Notes: a model not told the origin generated them from the sequence alone. DNA of 64,000 bases from Chryseobacterium geocarposphaerae (GCF_002797535.1 NZ_PGFD01000001.1:248001-312000), one strand, 5' to 3'; counted from the first letter of the stretch, positions 1 to 8,814 are shown. Translations and numbers: made by a program.

Positions 1-2
1 AT

Positions 3-242
3 TTTGAAATTTTTGATAAAATCTACTGTATGGATGTTGATGTTTTGGCAGATGTGGTTTCAAAAGCGGAGAATGAAGAACAAAGACAAAAAATATCCTT
101 ATTTTTAGAAGCTGCAGGAGATCATAAAAATACAGAAGTTCCCGACCCGTATTGGGGAGATATGAAAGATTTTGAAAACGTTTTTCAGCTTCTGGATAAA
201 GGCTGCGACAAAATTGCAGAAAATTTATTGTTAGAATCGTAA
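3..242 (+). CDS. low-molecular-weight protein-tyrosine phosphatase, C-terminal part
   Basis: The frame is open from the first bases of the window, so the gene starts upstream and only about 79 C-terminal residues are present. The visible part fits the LMW-PTP family: a segment ending YCMDVDVLADV, then the VPDPYWG loop, whose Asp is the general acid in this family, then a C-terminal helix (DFENVFQLLDKGCDKIAENLL). The catalytic CxxxxxR loop would lie in the missing N-terminal half. An internal ATG at 30 is not a plausible start because the family fold continues before it. The next gene follows after 31 nt on the same strand, so they may be co-transcribed. Substrates are unknown; such enzymes often act in tyrosine-phosphate control of polysaccharide export. 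Confidence 0.8.
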   Translation, partial: FEIFDKIYCMDVDVLADVVSKAENEEQRQKISLFLEAAGDHKNTEVPDPYWGDMKDFENVFQLLDKGCDKIAENLLLES

Positions 243-273
243 TTTACAATCATCATTAGAATAAGTCAAAACC

Positions 274-972
274 ATGCTTTTTTTATTACCTGCTTATCTT
301 TCTGAAAATACTTCTATCACTCATTTTTCACCTGTGATTAAAGAATATATCATGCAGACAGATTACTTCTTTGTGGAAAATGAAAAAACCGCTAGGAAAG
401 TAGTAAAGTTTTTTGCTCCTGAAAAAAAACAGTCAGATCTGAAACTTTTTCTTTTGGACAAATACACTGAGAACGCTGATATCAAAGAAGCACAGCAATT
501 GATGCTGAAAGGTCAGGATTTCGGATTGCTTTCAGAAGCCGGACTTCCTTGTATTGCGGATCCCGGAAATTTAATGGTAAAATGGTGTCATGAAAAAAAT
601 ATCAGAGTAATCCCGATTTCAGGACCTTCATCGATTATTTTGGCTCTTATTTCAAGTGGTTTTAACGGGCAGGAATTTACGTTTAACGGATATCTTCCGA
701 TTGATAAAAGCGAAAAGAAAAAACAGATTTTACAGTTGGAAAGTTTAGTTCAAAAAACAGGATATTCCCAGATTTTCATGGAAACTCCTTACAGGAATAA
801 TCAGCTTTTTGAAGATCTGACGAAGTTTTTATCTCCTAATACAAAGTTATGTATTGCTGCAAATATTAACGATCCTGAACAAGAATTTATTAGAACAAAA
901 ACTATTAAAGACTGGCAAAAACAGAAACCGGAACTTCATAAAATTCCTGCTGTATTTGTATTAGGTAAATAA
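274..972 (+). CDS. SAM-dependent methyltransferase, tetrapyrrole methylase / RsmI-like
   Basis: A 232-residue protein of the tetrapyrrole-methylase fold. The segment GLLSEAGLPCIADPG (about residues 83-97) followed by VIPISGPSSIILAL and FTFNGYLP matches the core of RsmI, the 16S rRNA C1402 2'-O-methyltransferase. The N-terminal third does not resemble canonical RsmI, and the usual GNLGD-type opening is absent, so this is probably the RsmI paralogue found in Bacteroidota and not RsmI itself. Its substrate is unknown. It lies 31 nt after the phosphatase. It is likely cytoplasmic, with no signal peptide. Function as a methyltransferase is inferred from the fold only. Confidence 0.75.
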   Translation: MLFLLPAYLSENTSITHFSPVIKEYIMQTDYFFVENEKTARKVVKFFAPEKKQSDLKLFLLDKYTENADIKEAQQLMLKGQDFGLLSEAGLPCIADPGNLMVKWCHEKNIRVIPISGPSSIILALISSGFNGQEFTFNGYLPIDKSEKKKQILQLESLVQKTGYSQIFMETPYRNNQLFEDLTKFLSPNTKLCIAANINDPEQEFIRTKTIKDWQKQKPELHKIPAVFVLGK

Positions 973-990
973 TTATAACAAAATTTTCAA

Positions 991-1070
991 TTGTCATTCT
1001 GACGAAGGAAGAATCTCAACTACATTATTAGAGATTCTTCATTGCATTTTTGCTTCATTCAGAATGACAA
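991..1070. repeat. nested inverted repeat (TGTCATTCTGA family)
   Basis: The outer arms TTGTCATTCTGA (991-1002) and TCAGAATGACAA (1059-1070) are exact reverse complements. The inner arms GAAGAATCTC (1009-1018) and GAGATTCTTC (1031-1040) are also exact. The element lies between convergent genes and could act as a transcription barrier. Related copies lie at 42132-42194 and 51207-51234, with more distant ones at 14902-15017 and 37453-37524, so it is an interspersed repeat and not a gene-specific terminator. Confidence 0.85.
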
Positions 1071-1093
1071 GTTAAATGTTAGTTTATCTGGTA

Positions 1094-1966
1094 TTATTTC
1101 TTCTTTCTGCCTCTCCATTTCCTCCAAAGAAAAATAAAAACAGGAATCAATAAAAAGAATGGCCAAAGTGATATAATTCCCAGAATAAAAGTCACGAAAC
1201 TATTCCAACCTTCCGTTACAGAATCACCGAAACGGCTTCCGAAACCAATGTTCGAAGTGGCAGAGCTTCTTACTTTCTCTTTGTACAAGTTCAGATTTAA
1301 TGTACTGTAATTTACACGGTCATCAATAAAGCGCAGTCTGCCTTCCGATACATCAATTTCGTCTTCAAGCTCGCGGATATTTTCCTGGATTTCCAGCATA
1401 TCTTTCGTGGTTGCCGCACTTCTCAGCATATCTCTGTACTTTTCAAGATATATTTTTTTGTTAGCCAATTTTATCGAAACATCAGTATATTCCTCTGTAA
1501 CATCATTTGATGATATATTTTTAGATAAAACAGATCCCACTCCGTTAGAAAAAGAATTGACAAGAGCATCAAAGTTTTTATGGGGAACTCTGATGGTAAT
1601 ATATAAATTTTCGTCTATATCCGTATTCTGAAATTCTTCCTTTTGTACGTAAGCTTTGTTGTTTTTTATAATTTCATTGATCTGATCCTGCGACTTCTTA
1701 AGATCTCCGACCTGGATTCTCATATCTCCATTTTTAATAATTTTCTTGGAAATAGTGTCAATTCTTTGTGTTGAAGAAGCCTTATTTTCTGAAGCAGTTT
1801 TCTCTGAAGGCTGAGACGCGTATGACGCAACAGGTGAGTTTACTGCTACTTTATCTTCTTGAATAATTTCTGTTAGGTCGGCACGAACTTCCTCTTTGGC
1901 AATATTTTCAGATTTTTTACAGCCGATAAGAATGATACAAAGTAGAGAGAAATATAATTTTTTCAT
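1094..1966 (-). CDS. DUF4349-type lipoprotein with C-terminal membrane anchor
   Basis: A 290-residue protein. It opens with a lipoprotein signal whose lipobox ends LIGC (Cys16), followed by a low-complexity Ser/Ala linker to about residue 70. The central domain (about 75-230) has the DUF4349 pattern: ISKKIIKNGDMRIQVGDL near its start, then ITIRVPHKNFDALV, then a predicted coiled coil (about 165-210) with alternating Glu/Leu/Arg. A transmembrane helix (about 255-280, FILGIISLWPFFLLIPVFIF) ends in a basic tail WRKWRGRKKK. It is presumably anchored at the cell envelope at both ends. The family's function is not known. It stands alone on its strand. Confidence 0.8.
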   Translation of the reverse strand: MKKLYFSLLCIILIGCKKSENIAKEEVRADLTEIIQEDKVAVNSPVASYASQPSEKTASENKASSTQRIDTISKKIIKNGDMRIQVGDLKKSQDQINEIIKNNKAYVQKEEFQNTDIDENLYITIRVPHKNFDALVNSFSNGVGSVLSKNISSNDVTEEYTDVSIKLANKKIYLEKYRDMLRSAATTKDMLEIQENIRELEDEIDVSEGRLRFIDDRVNYSTLNLNLYKEKVRSSATSNIGFGSRFGDSVTEGWNSFVTFILGIISLWPFFLLIPVFIFLWRKWRGRKKK

Positions 1967-2112
1967 ACATAAAGTTTTGATTGTTTTATCAAAAAGTATG
2001 CGAAGAATTTATTTTTATTCCAAATTTTCAATAATTGTTTGAAATTGATGTGATTTTTATTGTTTAAGCAGTTCAAATACTTAAAATTGAATTTATTTTA
2101 TATTTTTATTGA

Positions 2113-3180
2113 ATGAAAAAGAGTCTTTTAGTCATTATATGTTTTCCTTTTTTAATCTATGCTCAGGAAGTTCCGAAACTGACAGATGAAATGGCGATTA
2201 AATTATCCGAAAAACCGCTTCACTGTATCAATCAGGAGTATCCGAATAAAACCGCACATATTATTAATAATGCCGGAGAAGTTCCGTTGAGTCCAAAAGA
2301 TCTGCATCCGAGCTTCTATGGATGTTTCGATTGGCATAGCTCTGTTCATGGGCATTGGATGCTTGTTCGTTTATTGAAGACAAAACCTGGCTTACCGGTT
2401 GCAAAAGACATTGAAAATATACTTGATAACTCTTTTAAAAAAGAAAATCTTCAGACCGAAGTTGATTATTTCACAAAATATCAATTAACCGGAACATTTG
2501 AAAGAACCTACGGTTGGGCCTGGTTGTTGAAACTGGACGAAGAATTAGCAACCTGGAACCATCCGAAAGCGAAAATCTGGCATCAGAATTTAAAACCTTT
2601 AACGGATAAAATCCTGGATTCCTGGAAAACGTTCTTACCAAAGCAAACGTATCCGAACAGAACAGGAGTTCATCCCAATACAGCATTTGCTATGGTTTTT
2701 GCTTTGGATTGGGCAAAAGCAACAGGGGATAAAAATTTCGAAAATGAGTTGATAGAAAAAGCTAAATATTTCTATTTAAACAATACAAAAACTCCTGCTT
2801 ATCTGGAACCGGACGGTTCGGATTTCTTTTCGCCAAGTTTAGAAATTGCTGACTTGATGAGAAGAGTTCTACCTCAAAAAGAATTCGTACAGTGGATTAA
2901 TAAATTCTACGAAAAACGAAGCCTGGAAAATATTGAAAAAATTCCTGTAGTAAGTGATCTGAATGACTATCAAACGGTTCATCTGGTAGGATTGTCTTTT
3001 TCAAAAGCATGGTGTATGAAAGGAATTGCAAAATCCCTCCCGGATCATCATCCGTTGAAAAAAGAATTTCAGAAAACAGCAACTATATTTTTAAACAATG
3101 GACTTCCATTGCTCTTTCAGGGAAATTATGGCGGAGATCATTGGTTAGCAAGTTTTGCAGTCTATGCTTTAGAAGATTAA
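2113..3180 (+). CDS. DUF2891 domain secreted protein
   Basis: A 355-residue protein with a signal peptide (MKKSLLVIICFPFLIYAQ). The rest is one DUF2891 domain. Its signature stretches are HPSFYGCFDWHSSVHGHWML (about 65-84), FERTYGWAWLLKLDEEL (about 134-150), YPNRTGVHPNTAFA, YLEPDGSDFFSPSLEIADLM and the ending GNYGGDHWLASFAVYAL. The many conserved His, Trp and Asp residues and the repeating helical pattern suggest an alpha-alpha toroid like those of glycoside-processing enzymes, but no reaction is established. Its stop codon overlaps that of the convergent gene: the bases TTAA at 3177-3180 supply both stops. Confidence 0.8.
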   Translation: MKKSLLVIICFPFLIYAQEVPKLTDEMAIKLSEKPLHCINQEYPNKTAHIINNAGEVPLSPKDLHPSFYGCFDWHSSVHGHWMLVRLLKTKPGLPVAKDIENILDNSFKKENLQTEVDYFTKYQLTGTFERTYGWAWLLKLDEELATWNHPKAKIWHQNLKPLTDKILDSWKTFLPKQTYPNRTGVHPNTAFAMVFALDWAKATGDKNFENELIEKAKYFYLNNTKTPAYLEPDGSDFFSPSLEIADLMRRVLPQKEFVQWINKFYEKRSLENIEKIPVVSDLNDYQTVHLVGLSFSKAWCMKGIAKSLPDHHPLKKEFQKTATIFLNNGLPLLFQGNYGGDHWLASFAVYALED

Positions 3181-3650
3181 TATCTTATTCCTAATTTTTT
3201 AAGAATAAAACTTAATAACCAGATCGGACCGATCAGAAGGAATTGTAAATCTTTCAGAAATGAAGGTTTTTTGCCTTCAATTTTATGTCCGACAAATTGT
3301 AAAATCCAGGTGATGATAAATATGGCCAGGTAAAAAATCCATGATTTTTTGCCAAAAGTGACATTGGCTAAAGAAACAAAATGCTCCATCAAAAGCATTA
3401 CAAAAATCATGATGATGGCAATTCTCCATGACAATCTGAAATAAAAAATAGTTACCAGAGCCAGAGCGATGAAGCTTGCAATGCTCATGAATCCAAAATA
3501 TTTCAGATATATATTGGGAGTCGGGATGTATGAGATGAAACCTAAAATAGTCCAGAAGATTAAAGGCACACAAATCCAGTGAATTAGTTTATTGGTAGAG
3601 TTTCTGTGACTATCGCCATATTCGGCAAGTAGCAAATCAATCTTTCTCAT
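3177..3650 (-). CDS. DUF962 / Mpo1-like membrane protein
   Basis: A 157-residue protein with about four transmembrane helices. The N-terminus LLAEYGDSHRNSTNKLIHWICVP carries the family pattern of Tyr, SH and NK-x-x-HW, with conserved His residues, and the C-terminal part has QFVGHKIEGKKPSFLKDLQFLLIGP, the second family motif (GHxxxEGxxP). Proteins of this family are related to yeast Mpo1, an Fe-dependent dioxygenase of 2-hydroxy fatty acids in the ER. A lipid role in this bacterium is inference only. It is convergent with the DUF2891 gene, with a four-base overlap of stops. Confidence 0.8.
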   Translation of the reverse strand: MRKIDLLLAEYGDSHRNSTNKLIHWICVPLIFWTILGFISYIPTPNIYLKYFGFMSIASFIALALVTIFYFRLSWRIAIIMIFVMLLMEHFVSLANVTFGKKSWIFYLAIFIITWILQFVGHKIEGKKPSFLKDLQFLLIGPIWLLSFILKKLGIRY

Positions 3651-3688
3651 ATCAAGGCTATTTTGTAAAATACTAAAATAATAAATTT

Positions 3689-3719
3689 TTGCAATCGCTC
3701 AAGACTTTGCTTACATTTG
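3689..3719 (+). promoter_or_regulatory. Bacteroidota-type promoter of the AraC-family gene
   Basis: TTG (3689-3691), a 20-nt spacer and TACATTTG (3712-3719) match the flavobacterial consensus TTG-N17-23-TAnnTTTG. Only four bases (TGTT) separate the box from the ATG at 3724, so the predicted transcript starts at or within a few bases of the start codon. Confidence 0.65.
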
Positions 3720-3723
3720 TGTT

Positions 3724-4569
3724 ATGTCTGCCTTAGAAAAGTTCGGAGTTGATATTTTTACACAACATAATATATTCGAGAGAATTGCTGTCGATAAACC
3801 GTTCCGTCCTGAAAATCCTGCCTTCATTTTCATTAAAACGGGTACGATAAAGCTTAAGCAGCATTTCCGTGATCTTGAACTTTCTGCGAACATGTTCATG
3901 GTAACAGATCCGCAAACGATTTACGAAGTGGTTTCAGTGAGTGATGATTTTCAGTCGAGAATGGTTTCCTATAAACGTGAATTTATTTCAGCTTTATCAC
4001 TAAAGTTCAACAGATTAATAACCTACCGTTACTTCAGGCAGCAAATGAACATCGGAGTTCCTTTTCATCAGGATGAAATGGATGTAGTCTGGAAAAGTGT
4101 GAATTTTCTTAAATATATCCTGGATTCGGAGACAGAAATGATGTACAAAAAAGAAATGGTGGAGCATTTGTTTTCTGTTTTCTGTTATCAGATGGCAGGA
4201 ATTATTTCCAAAGAAGATAACAATTCGATGAATCAGATGTCGAGACAGGAGGAAATTGTATTTGTATTTCTGACTGATCTGGCGGAACATCATCTTACGG
4301 AGCGGTCAGTTGAATTTTATGCCGAACGTCAGTCGATTACAACCAGACATCTTTCATCAGTTATCAAGTCTATTACAGGGAAGTCTGCAAGTCAAATTAT
4401 TGCTTTAGTTGTAATTAATGAGGCTAAAGTGCTTTTAAACTCTTCAAATAAAACTGTTTCGGAGGTTTCTTCAATTCTTGGATTCAGCGATCAGTACTCG
4501 TTTTCTCACTTTTTTAAGAAACATTTGGGCGAAAGTCCGTCACAATACAGACATCAGTTCGAAAACTAA
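3724..4569 (+). CDS. AraC-family transcriptional regulator
   Basis: A 281-residue protein. The N-terminal part (about 1-110) looks like a cupin-type sensor arm. The C-terminal AraC/XylS DNA-binding domain (about 180-278) has both helix-turn-helix units: the first around YAERQSITTRHLSSVIKSIT, the second around TVSEVSSILGFSDQYSFSHF followed by FKKHLGESPSQYRHQF, the family signature. It lies 89 nt upstream of, and in the same direction as, the tolC-hlyD-MFS efflux genes, so it is the obvious candidate regulator of that set. Its ligand is unknown. Confidence 0.88.
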   Translation: MSALEKFGVDIFTQHNIFERIAVDKPFRPENPAFIFIKTGTIKLKQHFRDLELSANMFMVTDPQTIYEVVSVSDDFQSRMVSYKREFISALSLKFNRLITYRYFRQQMNIGVPFHQDEMDVVWKSVNFLKYILDSETEMMYKKEMVEHLFSVFCYQMAGIISKEDNNSMNQMSRQEEIVFVFLTDLAEHHLTERSVEFYAERQSITTRHLSSVIKSITGKSASQIIALVVINEAKVLLNSSNKTVSEVSSILGFSDQYSFSHFFKKHLGESPSQYRHQFEN

Positions 4570-4599
4570 AATCTTACATTTGAACATCTTTTTCCAATT

Positions 4600-4617
4600 C
4601 TCAAACATTTGTTTGAG
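4600..4617. promoter_or_regulatory. inverted repeat, candidate operator of the efflux operon
   Basis: CTCAAAC (4600-4606), a 4-nt centre and GTTTGAG (4611-4617) form a perfect palindrome. It covers the upstream element (TTTG, 4608-4611) of the efflux promoter. In addition, TTTGAAC occurs twice in the same orientation, at 4579-4585 and 4620-4626, 41 bp apart (about four helical turns). Either could bind a regulator. AraC proteins usually prefer direct repeats. Confidence 0.45.
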
Positions 4618-4638
4618 TTTTTGAACGCCATAACTTTG
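4608..4638 (+). promoter_or_regulatory. promoter of the efflux operon
   Basis: TTTG (4608-4611), a 19-nt spacer and TAACTTTG (4631-4638) fit the Bacteroidota consensus. The ATG of the tolC-like gene follows 20 nt after the box. A second box-like TACATTTG lies at 4575-4582. Confidence 0.6.
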
Positions 4639-4658
4639 TACTCGTAAAACAAGGTAAA

Positions 4659-5969
4659 ATGGTAAAGAACGTAAAAACAGCACTATCACTCGTGGTAGCA
4701 CTATTTCCTGCGCTGTTTTTTTCACAAGAAATAAAACAGATGACAGCGAATGAGGTGGCCGAACTTGCCGTGCAAAATCATCAGCAATTAAAAGTTTCGG
4801 CACAGAATATCGATATTGCCAAACAGAATACTAATGTTGTCAAACTTCAGAAACTTCCTACCATAACGGCTTCTACAAGTCAGTTTTATTTAGGGGATGC
4901 AGTGGCGATCGATAAAGATTTCTCCAATTCCACCAATATTCCGATGCCTCATTACGGAAGCTCTTATGCGGTTCAGGCAACTCAGCTGATCTTCAAAGGA
5001 GGATTGGTAAATAAATCTATTGAACTGGCCGGACTTCGCGAACAGCTTTCGAAATTGGATTTAGAAAGGAATAAACAGGATGTGAAATTTTTAGTCATCT
5101 CTAATTATTTGGATGTTTATAAGATCTTAAACCAACGGGAAGTATTTCAGAACAACAAAAGATTGGCTCAGGAAAGGTTAAAAAATATCCAGAAATTTTA
5201 TCAGCAGGGAATGGTTACCCGGAACGAAGTGATTCGTGGTGAACTGGCCATCAAGAATTTAGATCAGGGAATTTTGACTTTAGCTAATAACAAGAAAATC
5301 CTGAATTATAATTTAAGTATTGCGTTAGGTTTACCAACAGATACGGAGATCATTCCCATTGAAAGTCTGGAGAGCAAGGATGCCGGAATCGGAATGGAAT
5401 ATTATATAAATCTTGCTCACGAAAGCAATCCTTTAATGAAATCTGCGAAAACCAATATGGACGTTGCAGACAAAAATATTGAGATTATCAAAACCGATAA
5501 GTTACCTACGGTTGCAGGCTTTGGAGGATATACTTTACAAAGACCGGTTACCACAAGAAATCCTGTGCTGGATATGTATTCCGGAGGTTGGCAAACAGGA
5601 GTTTCTTTAAGCTATAATATTGACAATTTATATAAAACGAAAGAAAGAGTAAAGCTAGGAGAGCTGCAGAAAACGCAGGCCAATGATGCGATGACGTTAA
5701 CCCAACAGAATATTGATATGACTGTGAACGCGGTCTATGTAAAATACCAGGAATCTATTCAGCAGGCAGATATTTTAAATGATGCTAAAAGATTGGCGGA
5801 AGAAAATTATAAGATTACAGAAGCTAAATATTTGAATCAATTGGCAGTGCAGGCGGAAATGATTGATGCACAGAACCAGAAGCTGCAATCAGAACTGGAT
5901 TATGCCAATGCGGAAATCAATGTGCTGTATCAATATTACAATCTTCTGAAATCTACGGGAACTCTTTAA
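4659..5969 (+). CDS. TolC-family outer membrane efflux protein
   Basis: A 436-residue protein with a signal peptide (cleavage after about residue 23, ALFFSQ). The mature protein has the OEP/TolC layout: two repeats, each with a long coiled-coil helical part and a short beta segment. Typical features are VAELAVQNHQQLKVSAQNID at the start of repeat one, a GMVTRNEVIRGEL segment (about 185-197), and an AQNQKLQSELDYANAEINVL ending helix with few bulky residues before YNLLKSTGTL. It would form the outer-membrane channel for the HlyD-like adaptor 18 nt downstream and the MFS pump. Substrate unknown. The size is normal. Confidence 0.9.
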   Translation: MVKNVKTALSLVVALFPALFFSQEIKQMTANEVAELAVQNHQQLKVSAQNIDIAKQNTNVVKLQKLPTITASTSQFYLGDAVAIDKDFSNSTNIPMPHYGSSYAVQATQLIFKGGLVNKSIELAGLREQLSKLDLERNKQDVKFLVISNYLDVYKILNQREVFQNNKRLAQERLKNIQKFYQQGMVTRNEVIRGELAIKNLDQGILTLANNKKILNYNLSIALGLPTDTEIIPIESLESKDAGIGMEYYINLAHESNPLMKSAKTNMDVADKNIEIIKTDKLPTVAGFGGYTLQRPVTTRNPVLDMYSGGWQTGVSLSYNIDNLYKTKERVKLGELQKTQANDAMTLTQQNIDMTVNAVYVKYQESIQQADILNDAKRLAEENYKITEAKYLNQLAVQAEMIDAQNQKLQSELDYANAEINVLYQYYNLLKSTGTL

Positions 5970-5987
5970 TTTTTAAAACTGAAAACA

Positions 5988-7109
5988 ATGGAAAACAAGG
6001 AACAAAATACTCAAAATACATCTTCAGTACTTGTACAGTCAAGTGCTGCAGCAAAAAAGAAAGAAAATAAGAAAAATAAAATCAGAGCCATCATTTCAAA
6101 TGTTATTGTCTTTTTGGTGATCGGTTTCGGATTGTTCTGGCTGGTTCGTGAATATTTTCATATTGGAGACAAAACTTATACCGAAGCAGCGCAGGTTGAG
6201 GAATTCATTAACCCGATTAATACAAGGGTTTCTGCTTATATCAAAGAAATAAAATTTATAGAGCATCAAAAGGTTAAAAAAGGTGATACACTGGTCATTC
6301 TTGATAACCGTGAAATTTTAACGCAGCTTGGTCAGGCTGAAGCGGCTTATCAAAATGCTTTGGCTCAAAAAACAGCTACAAGCTCATCGGTAAATACCGT
6401 TTCAAATAATGTTAATGTCATGGAATCTAACATTGCCGGTGCAAAAGCAAGACTTTGGAATGCTGAACAAAACTTAACCCGATATAAAAATCTTCTGGCT
6501 TCTGAAGCGGTTACAAGACAACAATATGATCAGGTAAAAACTGAGTATGACGCTCAAAAGGCTGCCTATGAAACGTTGGTGAACCAAAAGCAGTCAGCTA
6601 ACCTTTCGACTACGGAAGTTAAAAGTAAATTAGGAATAAATGATGCCGAAATTAAAAGAACGAAATCTGCTTTGGATATGGCAAAAATCAATTTGTCTTA
6701 TACGGTGATTACAGCACCTTATGACGGAGTAATGGGAAGAAGAACAATCTCCGAAGGACAATTGATTCAACCGGGACAACAAGTGGCAACGATTGTCTTA
6801 AACGGACAAAAATGGGTAACTGCCAACTTTTTGGAAAACCAGATGCCCAATATTAAAATCGGGGAAAAAATGATGATGACGGCAGATGCTTTGGGCGGAC
6901 AAAAATTTGAAGGAGTGGTAACTGCAATTTCTGCGGCAACTGGTTCAAGGTATTCAAGTGTTCCGACAGATAATTCGACCGGAAACTTCATTAAAGTTCA
7001 GCAGAGAATTCCTGTGAGAATTGAGTTTACGGCTTCTAATAAAAAAGAAAATGTAGATAAGCTGAGTGCAGGGATGAACGTGAATGTGAGTTTTGAAAGT
7101 AAAAAGTAA
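5988..7109 (+). CDS. HlyD/EmrA-family membrane fusion protein
   Basis: A 373-residue periplasmic adaptor. It has a short charged cytoplasmic N-terminus, one transmembrane helix (about 34-52, IISNVIVFLVIGFGLFWLV), a split lipoyl-like domain (INTRVSAYIKEIKFIEHQ with KKGDTLVILDNRE, about 75-112; second half APYDGVMGRRTISEGQLIQP, about 245-265), a helical hairpin between them (about 115-225), then beta-barrel segments with WVTANFLENQMPNIKIGE. This layout is that of EmrA, which joins a 14-TM MFS pump to TolC. It lies between those two partners here. Confidence 0.9.
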   Translation: MENKEQNTQNTSSVLVQSSAAAKKKENKKNKIRAIISNVIVFLVIGFGLFWLVREYFHIGDKTYTEAAQVEEFINPINTRVSAYIKEIKFIEHQKVKKGDTLVILDNREILTQLGQAEAAYQNALAQKTATSSSVNTVSNNVNVMESNIAGAKARLWNAEQNLTRYKNLLASEAVTRQQYDQVKTEYDAQKAAYETLVNQKQSANLSTTEVKSKLGINDAEIKRTKSALDMAKINLSYTVITAPYDGVMGRRTISEGQLIQPGQQVATIVLNGQKWVTANFLENQMPNIKIGEKMMMTADALGGQKFEGVVTAISAATGSRYSSVPTDNSTGNFIKVQQRIPVRIEFTASNKKENVDKLSAGMNVNVSFESKK

Positions 7110-7224
7110 AAAGTGAGATTCTATAAGTTAAAAAAATAGTAAGAGTTCAATTGAATTGATTATAAATCTACATAATACTTGAATCTTTTTACTTCTTACT
7201 TGGCTCTTATTTAAATCAACAAAA

Positions 7225-8814
7225 ATGTACAACAAAGGATTATATAACGACTGGGTTCCGAAACCTGCACAGCTTTTACTGATTATATTGCTTCTTGCCG
7301 TAGTGATGCCATTGGGTGGAGTTTACGTGGGAAACATCAGTTATATAGTAAGCAGAACCGGTGCGATGACCGAATATTTCATGTGGGCGAATTATGCGAC
7401 AACCATAGGTATGGGAGCATGTATGCCGGTTGTTCTCAGAATGAAAATGAGATTTAAGGTTCGGGATAAAATGACTGTTTTACTGGTGCTTTTGGGATTG
7501 CTGAGCTATCTCAATTCAACCACTCTTGATCCGATGATCTTTGTGTTTTCTTCATTATGTATAGGATTTTTGAAAATGATGGTAACGATAGAACTGTTTT
7601 TACCATTAATGGCAATGATCGGTAACCGGGGAATTTTTTACGGTGCGTTTTATACCTTTGTCTTAGTGCTTAATCAGATTTCTGGATATTATGCGGCACA
7701 GGTTTCAATTAATTATAACTGGCAGCATTTTTATGTCATCATGGCGGTCGCATGTTTTGTACTGGCTTTGGTGCATTGGGGTTTTATGCATGATAAATAC
7801 TTTGCGTTAAAAGTTCCACTACATTATATTGACTGGCTGAGTATCCTGCTTTTTGTTTCTACATTTATGTTTTCGGCCTATGTTTTCTCATTTGGGAAAC
7901 AGCAGGACTGGCTCAATTCAAAAAATATTATCAATGCGAGTATAGCAGCTTTCTTGAGTTTTGCTTTGTTAACTATTCGTCAGCTCACTTTAAAAAGACC
8001 TTATCTTTCTTTTAAAATATTCACAAAAAATAATGTTCAGCACGGATTGTTCATGCTTTTTATGTTAGGAATGTTTTTAGGAACAACTACAATTCAGAAT
8101 TCTTTTGCAGTGGGAGTTTTGGGGTATGATCAATTAACGAATGCCAAATTAAACCTGTTAATGATTCCCGGGCTTATTGTAGCAGGAGTTATCGCAATAT
8201 TTTGGTTTAAAAAAGAAATCCCATTAAAGATGTTTATCTTTTCCGGTTTTTCAGCAATGTTAGGCTATGCAATCGTAATGTACTTTTCGATGGTGCTGGA
8301 ATTCAATTATGAAAACTGGTATTTACCGATGTTCCTGAAAGGATACGGAATGGGTTCGCTTTTTATTTCCGTTTGGTTTTATACGTTGGATAAACTGGAA
8401 ATGGATGATATGTTGGCTGCTATCGGATTGGTATTGGTATGGAGAACATTTTTAGCCGTTGGAGTTTTCTCCGCAGTGTATTCATGGTTCCTGTATCATT
8501 TTCAGGTGGTTTCCATCGGAGATCTGGCTGTTTATATGGACGGAATGACTGTTACTTCCCAAAATGCAGCAGCTTTTAAAGCTATTCAGCTGAATGCCAT
8601 CATTGTAGCCGGTAAAAAAATATTCGGATATATTATTCTGGCAGGAATATGTGTATTGGTTTATGTTTTTATACATCATTTCGGAAAAGAACGTTTCGGG
8701 TATGTAAGATTTGTTAAAATATTAAGTGGAAAATCAGCTTTAGCAAGAAAGAGACTGCGCGAAAGAAAAAGATTGTTACATGAAATAAAAGATGCAGCGG
8801 GTCCTGCATTATAA
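7225..8814 (+). CDS. 14-TM MFS drug/efflux transporter (DHA2-like)
   Basis: A 529-residue integral membrane protein with about 14 hydrophobic helices, the number expected for the DHA2 (EmrB-type) branch of the major facilitator superfamily. Opening helix about 15-37; long charged C-terminal tail from about residue 490 (RKRLRERKRLLHEIKDAAG). The classic MFS loop motif is poorly kept, as is common in Bacteroidota members. It completes a tripartite exporter with the TolC-like and EmrA-like proteins. The 115-nt gap before it holds an imperfect AT-rich inverted repeat and no clear promoter, so it is probably transcribed with the two upstream genes. A terminator follows at 8837. Confidence 0.85.
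   Translation: MYNKGLYNDWVPKPAQLLLIILLLAVVMPLGGVYVGNISYIVSRTGAMTEYFMWANYATTIGMGACMPVVLRMKMRFKVRDKMTVLLVLLGLLSYLNSTTLDPMIFVFSSLCIGFLKMMVTIELFLPLMAMIGNRGIFYGAFYTFVLVLNQISGYYAAQVSINYNWQHFYVIMAVACFVLALVHWGFMHDKYFALKVPLHYIDWLSILLFVSTFMFSAYVFSFGKQQDWLNSKNIINASIAAFLSFALLTIRQLTLKRPYLSFKIFTKNNVQHGLFMLFMLGMFLGTTTIQNSFAVGVLGYDQLTNAKLNLLMIPGLIVAGVIAIFWFKKEIPLKMFIFSGFSAMLGYAIVMYFSMVLEFNYENWYLPMFLKGYGMGSLFISVWFYTLDKLEMDDMLAAIGLVLVWRTFLAVGVFSAVYSWFLYHFQVVSIGDLAVYMDGMTVTSQNAAAFKAIQLNAIIVAGKKIFGYIILAGICVLVYVFIHHFGKERFGYVRFVKILSGKSALARKRLRERKRLLHEIKDAAGPAL

Noticed and set aside
7110..7224. Possible separate promoter for the MFS gene
   Set aside because: The gap holds an imperfect AT-rich inverted repeat (AAAAAGTGAG / CTTTTTACTT type) but no TAnnTTTG box at a useful distance.
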